Part shown: one piece after another, positions 44,030-52,525 of the stretch
Layout of the letters: every line of letters starts with the position of its first letter
How positions within the stretch are numbered: position 1 is the first letter of the stretch
Origin: Macrococcoides animalis
GTDB lineage: Bacteria; Bacillota; Bacilli; Staphylococcales; Staphylococcaceae
Direction of reading: 5' to 3'
Length of the DNA: 64,000 bases
NCBI RefSeq assembly: GCF_047425875.1
Contig: NZ_CP179727.1
Span: forward strand, 1,054,001-1,118,000
Notes under the pieces: model-generated
Databases searched by the model: none
What the model saw: only the letters and a program-made list of their open reading frames with translations
What the model was told of the DNA's origin: nothing
Program-made: the position numbers and the translations under genes

Positions 44030-44922
44030 CCTATTAATATTTTAAAAAAGTTCAATTCATCAGATGTACATTGTTTCGCGCTAGGTCTTCTTATGTCCAT
44101 TTGAAAATTATGTTGAGCGAGGAAATCACCTTTACCATACTCACGGTATATCGTTTTAACACCATTTCTCCTTAGATATAATAAGATGTTTGGCGCTTTA
44201 CCTACGAGCATATCATTCACGCTACTCGCCACAAAAGTTGCGGGGAATTTTTTATCTATGTATGACTCAAAATTTATTTCATTTTGTTTCACGTGAAAAT
44301 CTTTACCGACATAATCTTCCATTAAACCTCTTACCATAAAGCGTGAAAATGACTTTTTCTCTGCAATAGCAATATCAATAGCATTGAAGAATCCACAGTT
44401 GATTGCAATACCAAGAACACTTATTGTGGGTAACGATATATCAAAAAATTTATTATATTTAGGATTAGATAACATCGTCACATATTGTGTCATTATTTGT
44501 GCACCTGCAGAATCACCTATCATAAAAAGGTTTTGTAAATTCAAATCATACGCAGAATAATTTTGTTCTAACCAGTGCAAACACTCATTTAATTGAACAA
44601 GTGGTGTCGGATACTTTAGTTTAGGTGCTAAATCATAATCATAACTAATAACTGCAAAACCCTGTTCTGCTAATGTCATACAATATGCTTCATATGTTTC
44701 TTTATTAGAATAAACATAGCCCCCACCATGTACATTAATAATCACAGGATAACTGTCCCTTATCAATGCTGGTAAATATATGTTCAATGAATTATTCGTT
44801 ACTCTCCTACTATATTTAATGTTACGCAATACTCGAATGTCCTCTGGTGGTCGATTGAAAATCTCCTTATATTTGTCTAGTGTCATTATCATCGAGTTAA
44901 ATAAAATTGATTGAACCGACAT
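44011..44922 (-). CDS. Alpha/beta hydrolase (hormone-sensitive-lipase type esterase)
   Basis: About 303 residues. NVHGGGYVYS is the oxyanion-hole H-G-G-G motif and GDSAGAQ the nucleophile elbow (Ser). The C-terminal His is probably in LAQHNFQMD. These mark a cytoplasmic carboxylesterase of the HSL/Aes group; substrate unknown. GTG 44931 lies within GGAGTG; ATG 44922 is better placed. It follows mnhG2 by 18 bp on the same strand and so is probably the last gene of the antiporter operon, unusual for an esterase. Confidence 0.82.
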   Translation of the reverse strand: MSVQSILFNSMIMTLDKYKEIFNRPPEDIRVLRNIKYSRRVTNNSLNIYLPALIRDSYPVIINVHGGGYVYSNKETYEAYCMTLAEQGFAVISYDYDLAPKLKYPTPLVQLNECLHWLEQNYSAYDLNLQNLFMIGDSAGAQIMTQYVTMLSNPKYNKFFDISLPTISVLGIAINCGFFNAIDIAIAEKKSFSRFMVRGLMEDYVGKDFHVKQNEINFESYIDKKFPATFVASSVNDMLVGKAPNILLYLRRNGVKTIYREYGKGDFLAQHNFQMDIRRPSAKQCTSDELNFFKILIGEESTL

Positions 44923-44940
44923 GTTTATCACTCCGTCACT

Positions 44941-45330
44941 TTATCTTTTGGCATTACCTTTTTTTGATGTCTTTTTATGAGTTGGAAGTAAGTCATTTAA
45001 ATGCTTTCCCTTTGGGCCTTGTACTTTCATTTCCACTCCACTATTATAGGCAGCTCTTGTAATTAAGTGTCCAGCTACTGGGCTTGTTAAATATAAGAAA
45101 AATATACCAAGTAATAATCTGAAACTTATATAACCTTCATTCACTATAAAGTAAATGAATACTCCAATTAGCGTCAATAAAACTGCGAGCGTTGAACTTT
45201 TAGTCGCAGCATGACTCCTCGTGTAAACATCTTTAAATATCAGAATACCTATCGCACTAATAAGTGCCATAACGCTACCTACAAATATAACAATTGCGAG
45301 TAATAAGTTTATACTATCGTTTACGTTCAA
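44941..45330 (-). CDS. mnhG2: Na+/H+ antiporter subunit MnhG2
   Basis: About 130 residues with three N-terminal helices; FKDVYTRSHAATKSSTLAVLLTLIGVFI-like block (about residues 35-60) is diagnostic of MnhG/MrpG and reads closer to MnhG2 than MnhG1. A basic tail follows. TTG 45330 is spaced 6 nt from GAGGTG; the GTG at 45339 is inside that site. Last subunit gene of the multi-subunit cation/proton antiporter; its start overlaps mnhF2. Confidence 0.88.
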   Translation of the reverse strand: MNVNDSINLLLAIVIFVGSVMALISAIGILIFKDVYTRSHAATKSSTLAVLLTLIGVFIYFIVNEGYISFRLLLGIFFLYLTSPVAGHLITRAAYNSGVEMKVQGPKGKHLNDLLPTHKKTSKKGNAKR

Positions 45331-45586
45331 AGATAACACCTCGTTCTATAAATCGTGATGTTGCAATCGTACTAATGAATGACAGCACACCAATAATAAG
45401 AATAGCTTCTAAAAATAAAGTCGTATCCATAACCAAACACATGATACTAACACTCGACATAATCATAGCACTTATACTATCAAACGCTACAATTCTATCA
45501 GGTAAAGAAGGACCAGATATCGCTCTGTACATGACAAGCATAATAGACACCCCGTAGATAACTAAAGCAGCTTGTATTAATAACAT
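45314..45586 (-). CDS. mnhF2: Na+/H+ antiporter subunit MnhF2
   Basis: About 90 residues, three membrane helices. MYRAISGPSLPDRIVAFDSIS is the MnhF/MrpF signature region. The ATG at 45586 follows the mnhE2 stop by 2 bp; an in-frame TTG at 45592 overlaps that stop and is less likely. One small subunit of the Mrp complex in the cytoplasmic membrane. Confidence 0.88.
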   Translation of the reverse strand: MLLIQAALVIYGVSIMLVMYRAISGPSLPDRIVAFDSISAMIMSSVSIMCLVMDTTLFLEAILIIGVLSFISTIATSRFIERGVIFERKR

Positions 45587-45588
45587 AC

Positions 45589-46074
45589 TCAACTTTCTCC
45601 TACCTCCTTTATAACGCGTTCGTAACGTTTAATTGATTTTAATAGTTTTAAATTTTCAGACGGTGTAGCATGTAAAGTATGAATAAATAATTTCTTATTA
45701 TCATGAGATAACCTCAATACAACAGAACCTGGTGTTAATATGATAAGCATTATTAAACTAGTAATCTCCCAATCCTTTTTCATTGCTGTATTATATGTGA
45801 CGACTCCTGGTGCAATTTTATGTGGTATAAATAAAATATGATACATCGTAGATAAACTTGAACTCATCAACTCATAATTAAAGATGAGTACAAGTTTTAA
45901 TAGGATCCATACTTTCTTTAAGTAAAATTGATGCCCAAAAAAGCGATGAATAATATATAAGATGATAATCCCGATTAAATAGCCTTTAATAAATGTGGAG
46001 AGATAAATCCGATCTTCATCGACCATTAACACCCAAATCAAAGCAATAAATAAATTTAATACTATTTGTGCGAT
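45589..46074 (-). CDS. mnhE2: Na+/H+ antiporter subunit MnhE2, probably with a non-canonical ATC start
   Basis: Two N-terminal helices then a cytoplasmic domain with KKDWEITSLIMLIILTPGSV, the MnhE signature. The only canonical in-frame start, TTG 46041, would remove conserved N-terminal residues. Upstream codons still read AQIVLNLFIALIWVL, which aligns with the known MnhE2 N-terminus (MNQIVLN). The position of the initiator Met is an ATC codon at 46074, 8 nt from GGGGGG; a TGA stop lies further upstream. From ATC the protein is 161 residues, the usual length (about 160). A sequencing error is the alternative. Confidence 0.72.
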   Translation of the reverse strand: MAQIVLNLFIALIWVLMVDEDRIYLSTFIKGYLIGIIILYIIHRFFGHQFYLKKVWILLKLVLIFNYELMSSSLSTMYHILFIPHKIAPGVVTYNTAMKKDWEITSLIMLIILTPGSVVLRLSHDNKKLFIHTLHATPSENLKLLKSIKRYERVIKEVGES

Positions 46075-46078
46075 AAAC

Positions 46079-47548
46079 TTATCCCCCCATCATTACATTT
46101 TCAATATAGCGCTCATAAGTTAACATCGATAAATTATTTACAAAGTACGTAGCAAATATTGAAATCATACATGTAATCACCAACACTATAGCAATGGCAA
46201 CAAGCTTTTTGGTATACGTACGATTAATTGCTTTAGCTTGTAATGTTGTAAAATATTCTTCGTATATGTTTTCTGGTCCTAAAAATAGAGTAATAAATAA
46301 ACGTATCATTGCAAACATACCTACAAATGTACCAACTACAACTAATAATGCATATAGAACCGAGTGTGTACTAATTCCAGCTTGTAGCATCATTAATTTC
46401 CCGGGAAATCCACCAGTAAAAGGCATTCCTCCGATAGAAAATACTAAAAAGATGAAAATGAATGCCGTTGCTTTTGCATTATGTAATAATCCTTGCTTAT
46501 GTTCCATGTCTATTAATCCATAACGTTTAACTATAAGACCTGCGATTAGAAACAGACAAGATTTCACTAGCATATCATTTAAAGTATAAATTACTGCACC
46601 ATTAATACCCAGCTCAGAAAATGTTGATATACCATAATAAATAATGCCTATAGATAAAATTATTTGATAACAAAACATCATTTTTATATCTCTATATTTA
46701 ATAACTCCTAACATGCCCACTATAATCGTAGCAGTCGCCATATAAAGAATAATAGAAGAAAGCATCTGTTGATATGGTACAAATATTACAGTTGTCGTTC
46801 TGATTGTGGCATACACACCCACTTTTGTCAGAAGGGCTCCAAATACTGCACCTAATTCATAAGTTAATACACTATAAGATCTTGGCAACCATATAAATAC
46901 AAGCAGCGCTGATTTCAAACTGAATACTACAATAAACAACAATACGATAACAGCGTGTGTATCAACAAATCCAGTTTCTTTCATACGCATTCCTAAATGC
47001 GCAAAGTTTAATGTGCCATAAACGCGATATAATATACCAATACCAATAAGAAAGACCCATGAACCTATTAAATTGAGAACTACATAGATAATACTTGCTT
47101 TAAACTGATATTTCTTTTTTCCGGCAACTATTAGAATGAATGAGGCAAGTAACATTACTTCAAACATAACAAATAAGTTAAATATATCTGCGGTCAGAAA
47201 TGAGCCATTCACTCCAGCTAAAATGAACAAAATAAAAGGGACAGTTACGTCTCTTAACTTATTTACATATTGAAAATACAACACTACAATAACAACAACC
47301 ATACTTATAATCACAAATGACAAGCTCATCAAATCGCCATAAAGTTGTATACCATAAGGTGCTGTATAACCTCCCAAATTGAGTATAATCGGTTTTTCTA
47401 CTGATTTTATTGTTAAGTACAGCGTCGGAATTATGCTAATAAATAATGTCATAATAGCGATAACATAAATCATTTTATCTTTTAAGTACGTAAACACTCC
47501 TAATAGAATGGGAACAAGCAATGGAATGATTAGTAAATTACTCATCAT
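46079..47548 (-). CDS. mnhD2: Na+/H+ antiporter subunit MnhD2
   Basis: A 489-residue NuoM/NuoN-like antiporter core with about 14 helices. FNLFVMFEVMLLASFILIV has the conserved helix 5 Glu, and SALLVFIWLPRSYSV plus EHKQGLLHNAKATAF are family blocks. It translocates cations and protons together with MnhA2. Two ATG codons (47548, 47545) lie at the mnhC2 overlap. The end reads VMMGG, its codons forming the G-rich ribosome binding site of mnhE2. Confidence 0.92.
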   Translation of the reverse strand: MMSNLLIIPLLVPILLGVFTYLKDKMIYVIAIMTLFISIIPTLYLTIKSVEKPIILNLGGYTAPYGIQLYGDLMSLSFVIISMVVVIVVLYFQYVNKLRDVTVPFILFILAGVNGSFLTADIFNLFVMFEVMLLASFILIVAGKKKYQFKASIIYVVLNLIGSWVFLIGIGILYRVYGTLNFAHLGMRMKETGFVDTHAVIVLLFIVVFSLKSALLVFIWLPRSYSVLTYELGAVFGALLTKVGVYATIRTTTVIFVPYQQMLSSIILYMATATIIVGMLGVIKYRDIKMMFCYQIILSIGIIYYGISTFSELGINGAVIYTLNDMLVKSCLFLIAGLIVKRYGLIDMEHKQGLLHNAKATAFIFIFLVFSIGGMPFTGGFPGKLMMLQAGISTHSVLYALLVVVGTFVGMFAMIRLFITLFLGPENIYEEYFTTLQAKAINRTYTKKLVAIAIVLVITCMISIFATYFVNNLSMLTYERYIENVMMGG

Positions 47549-47867
47549 CTACACCACCTAAGCTATCAACTTGATTATCTTTATTCATTTGATAATTTTT
47601 ATAAATTAATACTAAGAGTAAAGCAGTTGTCGCAAAACTAATAACAATTGCCGTTAATATTAATGCTTGAGGTAGTGCATCAACATCTGGAATATTTCCA
47701 TCAACAAATGGTAAATCTGTTCCTGGAAATGACATTGAAATTAAATATAAATGTGCTGCATGACTTAATATGCTTGTCCCTAAAACTACCCGAATTAAAT
47801 TCTTAGATAATACGAGATTTACACCAACATATACTAATATGACTGTAATAATTGATAATATCGTCAT
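47538..47867 (-). CDS. mnhC2: Na+/H+ antiporter subunit MnhC2
   Basis: A 109-residue, three-helix NuoK-like subunit. LPQALILTAIVISFATTALLL near the C-terminal half is the MnhC/MrpC hallmark. The ATG overlaps the mnhB2 stop (ATGA), and the 3' end overlaps mnhD2, showing tight coupling. Confidence 0.92.
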   Translation of the reverse strand: MTILSIITVILVYVGVNLVLSKNLIRVVLGTSILSHAAHLYLISMSFPGTDLPFVDGNIPDVDALPQALILTAIVISFATTALLLVLIYKNYQMNKDNQVDSLGGVDDE

Positions 47868-48289
47868 CTACTATCACCACTAATCGATAATAATATAGTC
47901 ATAATCACACCCACCACAGTAAGCAAGATACCGAATTCAAATAACGTAACACTTGATAAATGTAGTTCGTTTAATAATGGTAAATGAAGATAAATATCCT
48001 CATGCTTTAAAAAGGCATGTCCGAAGAAAACAGGTACAACCATGACAGTTAAAGAAATAATAATCCCCACCGAAATTAATTTATGAAATTCAAAAGGTAA
48101 TAACTGTCTAATACGCTTAGCATCAAACGTTAAAAACATCAAAATGAATGCTGAACTAAAGACCAAGCCACCTATGAAGCCACCTCCAGGAGCATTATGT
48201 CCATTAAAGAAGATATAAAATCCGAATGTCAAAATGATTATAATAACAATCTTTGAAATGCTTTCGAGTAATAAATCATTTTCCTTCAT
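47864..48289 (-). CDS. mnhB2: Na+/H+ antiporter subunit MnhB2
   Basis: A 141-residue, four-helix protein. FNGHNAPGGGFIGGLVFSSA is the MnhB/MrpB signature. ATG follows AAAGGAGC and overlaps mnhA2 by 14 bp. Confidence 0.93.
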   Translation of the reverse strand: MKENDLLLESISKIVIIIILTFGFYIFFNGHNAPGGGFIGGLVFSSAFILMFLTFDAKRIRQLLPFEFHKLISVGIIISLTVMVVPVFFGHAFLKHEDIYLHLPLLNELHLSSVTLFEFGILLTVVGVIMTILLSISGDSR

Positions 48290-50564
48290 GCTTAGCTCCT
48301 TTCTTCAAAATCGTATAGATTCCAAAACCAACTATCATAATTACTACACCTTCTAGCATCGTATCAAATGCTCTAAAATCTCCAAGTATGGCATTCACTA
48401 CATTCTTTGCTCCCGCTATCTTATAACTATTGTTATAGTATGTTGAAATTGTAGCAAATGTATTTGTTTGATTGCTGTGTACCATTACTAAAAATACAAT
48501 CATAGCAATTAGCAATGCTATGCCATGCCTTAATATCTTATATCCAATGCCTGTATCTTCTTTCTTTAAGTTAGGTAAGTGATAAAAACAAGCTAGGAAA
48601 AGTACCGTTGTAATTGTTTCGATAACAAGCTGCGTTAATGCTAAATCCGGTGCTTTTAATTCCATAAATAAGATACTTATACCGTAACCAACAAGACCTA
48701 CCAAAACTACGGCTGTCATTCTACTTTTTACAAACAACAAACTTAATGCACTTATGATCATAATGATACCTATAATTAAAGTAAATAATGTAATTTCATA
48801 TTTGATCGACCATTTGACATTCATTGTTTTAACTAAGTTTGGTAAGATTAATATGATTATAAATACATATAAATAAATTACATATACATTTAAAGTTCCC
48901 GTCATTAATACTGATAATGATTGTTTAGAAATATATTCTTTTGATTTTCCGAAGAAATTATATGCTTTATTTAAAGCAACTTTATCAAATAGACCAAAAA
49001 GATATTTATAATAACCTGTTTTTATTACAATAAACCCGACTAAGAAAATGAATATGGTTATAAATAATGGTGGTGTAAATCCATGCCAAGCTGATATATG
49101 CTCTAATTTCAGCGAAGTTTGTTCTTGAACTATAGGTTCGATAAACAACGCTTGAACTTGATTTGGAATGAAAAATAGTACGATTGTCACAAGAGTTAGT
49201 ATGACACTACTCGCATCAATCAATGGATGTAATGGCTTTATCTCAACGGTTGATTTTCCAAGAAAGGGACGTATAATTAGTACGAAACAATATATAAATG
49301 TCCCTATGCTTCCAATGATTGCAAATAACAATAAAGTTGAGAAGCCTGCACGATCCTTTATATTAAACAGTGATGTTATTAATAATTCTTTAGATAAAAA
49401 ACCACTTAATAATGGTAATCCTGCCATTGCCAAACTCGAAATAAGCATCGTAATAAATGTAACAGGCAAACTATGTCTTAATCCTTTCAGATGATTCATA
49501 TCACGTGTTCCTGTTGCTAGATCGACAATACCAGTCCCCATGAAGAGCGTTGCCTTATAACATGCATGGCTCAAAATGAGTAAAATAAGTCCATTATAAG
49601 CAGATGAACGAATAAAGTTATCACTATGGGGGTGAGCGATAATACCAATGAAAACAACCATCATACCAAGCTGACTTATCGTAGAATACGCCAGTAATGC
49701 TTTCATATCATGCTTTGATATCGCTACATAACTACCTATTAGCATAGTGAAAATCCCCACAATAAGTAGGAGATAAGATAACATCGTGTTTCCTATGTAT
49801 ATTGGTAAAAATTTAATTAATAAGAATATCCCTGCTTTAACCATTGTTGCTGAGTGTAATAGTGCACTTACTGGTGTCGGTGCTTCCATTGCATCAGGCA
49901 ACCAAATATGAAATGGAAATTGTGCTGATTTACTAAATGCACCTACCATAATCAATATCATACTTATCATAAATAAAGGATCATCACTTACATTAGATGT
50001 TAGTATTTTATCTATTTGTGCAGTACCTGCGATATGATTTAATAATATGAAACCAATAAGCATAAATGCCCCACCAAGAATTGTAATCACAAATGACTTT
50101 AATGCGCCTAAATAAGACGCTTCGTTTTCAAAGTGAAATGCAATTAATAGAAACGAAGCAACGCTTGTTAACTCCCAAAATAAATAGAGTATGATTATAT
50201 TATTTGAGAGTACGATACCATACATTGCAATAATAAATAATGTTAAACTAGAATAAAAATAGGCATGACGATTGTAATTTTTCATATAAAATACACTATA
50301 AAATATCACTAAAATGCTGATTGCAGAAATAATTAAAAAGAAGAAATATGATGCGGCGTCTAGTTTGAATGAGAAATATAAACCAATGTCTGGTATCCAA
50401 GTAATCGTATTATCAGTCTGTCGTGGTGTATTTAGAATGATAGCGGTAGAAATAATAGGATATAATAAAGCGAGGACACTTATCATTATTGTGGGTAGTA
50501 ATTTTTGAGATAACTGAATACAAAGTATTGTAATTAATCCAATTAGTATTATGCTAAATAACAT
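48276..50564 (-). CDS. mnhA2: Na+/H+ antiporter subunit MnhA2
   Basis: The largest subunit, 762 residues, NuoL-like with about 20 helices. ILYLFWELTSVASFLLI has the essential helix 5 Glu, SAQFPFHIWLPDAMEAPTPV and LHSATMVKAGIFLL the proton channel residues. The C-terminal part (FMELKAPDLALTQLVIE, AILGDFRAFDTMLEG) corresponds to the MrpA-specific extension. ATG follows GGATGTGA. The complex supports pH and sodium homeostasis. A recombinase-fold gene ends 20 bp upstream on the same strand. Confidence 0.94.
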   Translation of the reverse strand: MLFSIILIGLITILCIQLSQKLLPTIMISVLALLYPIISTAIILNTPRQTDNTITWIPDIGLYFSFKLDAASYFFFLIISAISILVIFYSVFYMKNYNRHAYFYSSLTLFIIAMYGIVLSNNIIILYLFWELTSVASFLLIAFHFENEASYLGALKSFVITILGGAFMLIGFILLNHIAGTAQIDKILTSNVSDDPLFMISMILIMVGAFSKSAQFPFHIWLPDAMEAPTPVSALLHSATMVKAGIFLLIKFLPIYIGNTMLSYLLLIVGIFTMLIGSYVAISKHDMKALLAYSTISQLGMMVVFIGIIAHPHSDNFIRSSAYNGLILLILSHACYKATLFMGTGIVDLATGTRDMNHLKGLRHSLPVTFITMLISSLAMAGLPLLSGFLSKELLITSLFNIKDRAGFSTLLLFAIIGSIGTFIYCFVLIIRPFLGKSTVEIKPLHPLIDASSVILTLVTIVLFFIPNQVQALFIEPIVQEQTSLKLEHISAWHGFTPPLFITIFIFLVGFIVIKTGYYKYLFGLFDKVALNKAYNFFGKSKEYISKQSLSVLMTGTLNVYVIYLYVFIIILILPNLVKTMNVKWSIKYEITLFTLIIGIIMIISALSLLFVKSRMTAVVLVGLVGYGISILFMELKAPDLALTQLVIETITTVLFLACFYHLPNLKKEDTGIGYKILRHGIALLIAMIVFLVMVHSNQTNTFATISTYYNNSYKIAGAKNVVNAILGDFRAFDTMLEGVVIMIVGFGIYTILKKGAKHEGK

Positions 50565-50584
50565 CGTTCACATCCTTTCTTAAT

Positions 50585-51115
50585 TTAAATCTTTAATTCT
50601 AGACACTTCTTTTCCTGAGGCGCTACATCAATGAAATGATACGTTTCTGCTTTTGACTGATGACCTAGCAAATGCATTAAATCTAGAATATGAACCCCTT
50701 GTAAATACGCGTGATATGCAAATGTTTTCTTAAGTGCTTGAGGTCCAATAGAAAACTCATAACCGACTGCTGAAGAAGCATTGGTTAATATGCGATGAAA
50801 TTGTTGTCTAGTAATAGGTGAATTTGCTCTTAAAGATTCAAAAATATACTCTTCATTCGACTTATGTTGCACATAGTTTCTTAAGATGAGACTATCATCT
50901 CGATTTAAATAAATTTCATAACCGTACACATTAAACTTATAACGATTTATATCATAAGTTAAATCTTCACATTTCAATTCCAGAAGCTCATGCAGTTTTA
51001 GCGGCACATTGATTCCAAGCACAAACAACAAATAATCTCTTGTACGTTCATTTCTAAAGTATGATTTTATAGCTGCAATGTCTTGAACTGATTTTATGGG
51101 TAGCGACCTAATCAT
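50585..51115 (-). CDS. Tyrosine-recombinase-fold protein lacking catalytic residues
   Basis: A 176-residue single catalytic-domain protein resembling FimE/XerC. The fold landmarks remain (LKLHELLEL, ALKKTFAYHAYLQG, LMHLLGHQSKAET), but every catalytic position I can align is changed: box I Arg is Lys, the box II H-x-x-R reads Q-x-x-K, and the Tyr site after LGH is Phe. It should not cleave DNA; a DNA-binding regulatory role is possible. ATG has a strong AGGAGGA site. It lies 20 bp upstream of mnhA2 with no terminator between. Confidence 0.75.
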   Translation of the reverse strand: MIRSLPIKSVQDIAAIKSYFRNERTRDYLLFVLGINVPLKLHELLELKCEDLTYDINRYKFNVYGYEIYLNRDDSLILRNYVQHKSNEEYIFESLRANSPITRQQFHRILTNASSAVGYEFSIGPQALKKTFAYHAYLQGVHILDLMHLLGHQSKAETYHFIDVAPQEKKCLELKI

Positions 51116-51187
51116 ATTGTCCTCCTATGTTACATAAATATAATATCATATGGATTATGTAACATTCAAAAAATATGCTTGTATAAG

Positions 51188-51220
51188 AAAAAGGATTAGC
51201 ATTTGCTAATCCTTTTCTTC
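51188..51220 (-). terminator. Terminator of lrgAB
   Basis: Minus-strand stem AAAAGGATTAGCA / TGCTAATCCTTTT with a short loop, followed by TTCTT. Confidence 0.75.
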
Positions 51221-51249
51221 GTCATTTCATTTAACTACTTTTAACTATA

Positions 51250-51963
51250 TTAAGCACCGAGTAAGATGGGTGTAAGTATGGGGATGATTACTACTACAAT
51301 TACACCTACTATTACAAGAGCGATACTTGCCATTGATGTTTCTGTTTCACCTAATTCAGTTGCTGCCGATACACCTAATGCATGTCCGCTTGTTCCTAAT
51401 GCAAGTCCTCTTGCGATAGGGTTACTAATTTTGAAAAAGCGAAGCATTTTATTACCTAATGCGTAGATAATAACTGCATTTAAGATAACTGCTAATGATG
51501 TTAATTCAGGAATACCACCAATACCTTCTGAAACCGGTAGTGCAATAGCTGTTGTTGCTGCTTGCGGTAACATTGAAGCAATCACATCTTTACCAAAGCC
51601 AAATAATTTCGCCACACCGTAGATACCAAAGATTGCACCAGTAGTTCCTAAAGCAATACCACCCATAATGTGTAGCCAATATTTTTGCAATACATCACGT
51701 TTTTTGTATAACGGAATCGCAAAACAAATCGTTGCTGGTTCTAAAAAGAAGCTAATGATGCTTCCGCCTTTATTATATGTATCAAAATCGATACCTGTAA
51801 CTGCTAAAAAGGTAATACCAAAAACCATACCTACGAATAATGGAGCAAACAAGAAAAATCCGTTGGACTTTTTAAATAATATTTGCCCAATTACAAATGG
51901 TACAATTGTCAATAAAATCCCAAAGTATACTGTATTCACACCTAAGTGATCTAACATTGTCAT
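51250..51963 (-). CDS. lrgB: LrgB membrane protein (holin-antiholin / pyruvate transport system)
   Basis: A 237-residue protein with about seven helices. ASMLPQAATTAIALPVSEGIGG and ALGTSGHALGVSAATELGE are strong LrgB family blocks. With LrgA it modulates murein hydrolase activity, and the homologous PftAB pair carries pyruvate. ATG follows GAGGTG, 2 bp after lrgA. Both respond to the LytSR pair encoded immediately upstream. Confidence 0.93.
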   Translation of the reverse strand: MTMLDHLGVNTVYFGILLTIVPFVIGQILFKKSNGFFLFAPLFVGMVFGITFLAVTGIDFDTYNKGGSIISFFLEPATICFAIPLYKKRDVLQKYWLHIMGGIALGTTGAIFGIYGVAKLFGFGKDVIASMLPQAATTAIALPVSEGIGGIPELTSLAVILNAVIIYALGNKMLRFFKISNPIARGLALGTSGHALGVSAATELGETETSMASIALVIVGVIVVVIIPILTPILLGA

Positions 51964-51965
51964 GA

Positions 51966-52388
51966 CTAATGCACCTCAACTTTACGGTAATTTTTAATCT
52001 CTTTATCTGAAGCTTTCTTTTTACGCTCAGTTGTCATCACAAGCATTTGAGAGAAGAATCCAGTACATAATAATAACAAAATTGTAGAGATAAAGATTAA
52101 TCCAATAATTAAGAATGGGTGTTCACTAATCAAACCCAATGATTTAACAACTGAGATACCCGCTGGTACGAATAATAAACCTATGTTATCCGTTAAAGTG
52201 GTACCAAGTTTTTCAACTTGGCCAAGTTTAACAATACCAGTACATAAACAGATGAATAATAAAACAAGTCCAATCACTGAGGCTGGCATCGGAATTGGCA
52301 TGAAAGATTCGATGACTTTAGAGATAAGCAGAATAATTGATACGACGATTGCTTGATGAAAGAAATTATAAGTTTTTGTATTTGTCAT
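51966..52388 (-). CDS. lrgA: LrgA antiholin-like membrane protein
   Basis: A 140-residue, four-helix holin-like protein; ESFMPIPMPASVIGLVLLFICL and LTDNIGLLFVPAGISVV are typical of CidA/LrgA. The basic C-terminal tail (TTERKKKASDKEIKNYRK) is cytoplasmic. ATG follows GGGAGGTCA. Its promoter has direct repeats and a cre-like site. Confidence 0.92.
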   Translation of the reverse strand: MTNTKTYNFFHQAIVVSIILLISKVIESFMPIPMPASVIGLVLLFICLCTGIVKLGQVEKLGTTLTDNIGLLFVPAGISVVKSLGLISEHPFLIIGLIFISTILLLLCTGFFSQMLVMTTERKKKASDKEIKNYRKVEVH

Positions 52389-52421
52389 TTTAAATGACCT
52401 CCCGTTTTTTATCTTGTACTT

Positions 52422-52458
52422 ATATTACAACGGAAAGTAAGTAATTAAAGCGTTTTCT
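52422..52458 (-). promoter_or_regulatory. lrgA promoter with a cre-like site
   Basis: Plus strand TTAAAGCGTTTTCT (52445-52458) matches 12 of 14 positions of the CcpA cre consensus. On the minus strand it overlaps a weak CTTTAA -35 (52450-52445) 17 bp from a TAATAT -10 (52427-52422), so CcpA could repress lrgAB. Confidence 0.45.
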
Positions 52459-52459
52459 T

Positions 52460-52495
52460 GACGAAATGCAAAAATCAAAAGATGAAATGCAAAAA
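52460..52495 (-). repeat. Two direct repeats, probable LytR binding sites
   Basis: GACGAAATGCAAAAA (52460-52474) and GATGAAATGCAAAAA (52481-52495) differ at one base and have a 21-bp period, two helical turns. Paired direct repeats upstream of a promoter are how LytTR-domain regulators bind; lytR is the adjacent gene. Confidence 0.6.
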
Positions 52496-52525
52496 GATAA
52501 GGCTTAAACTATTTTAGCCCTATCT
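52491..52525 (-). terminator. Possible terminator of lytSR
   Basis: Minus-strand stem AGATAGGGCT / AGCCTTATCT with one mismatch, 11-nt loop and TTTTT. It overlaps the end of lytR and one of the direct repeats. Confidence 0.6.

Noticed and set aside
50585..51115. Integrase marking a prophage or genomic island border
   Set aside because: No attachment repeats, tRNA gene, phage genes or composition change, and the active site residues are missing.
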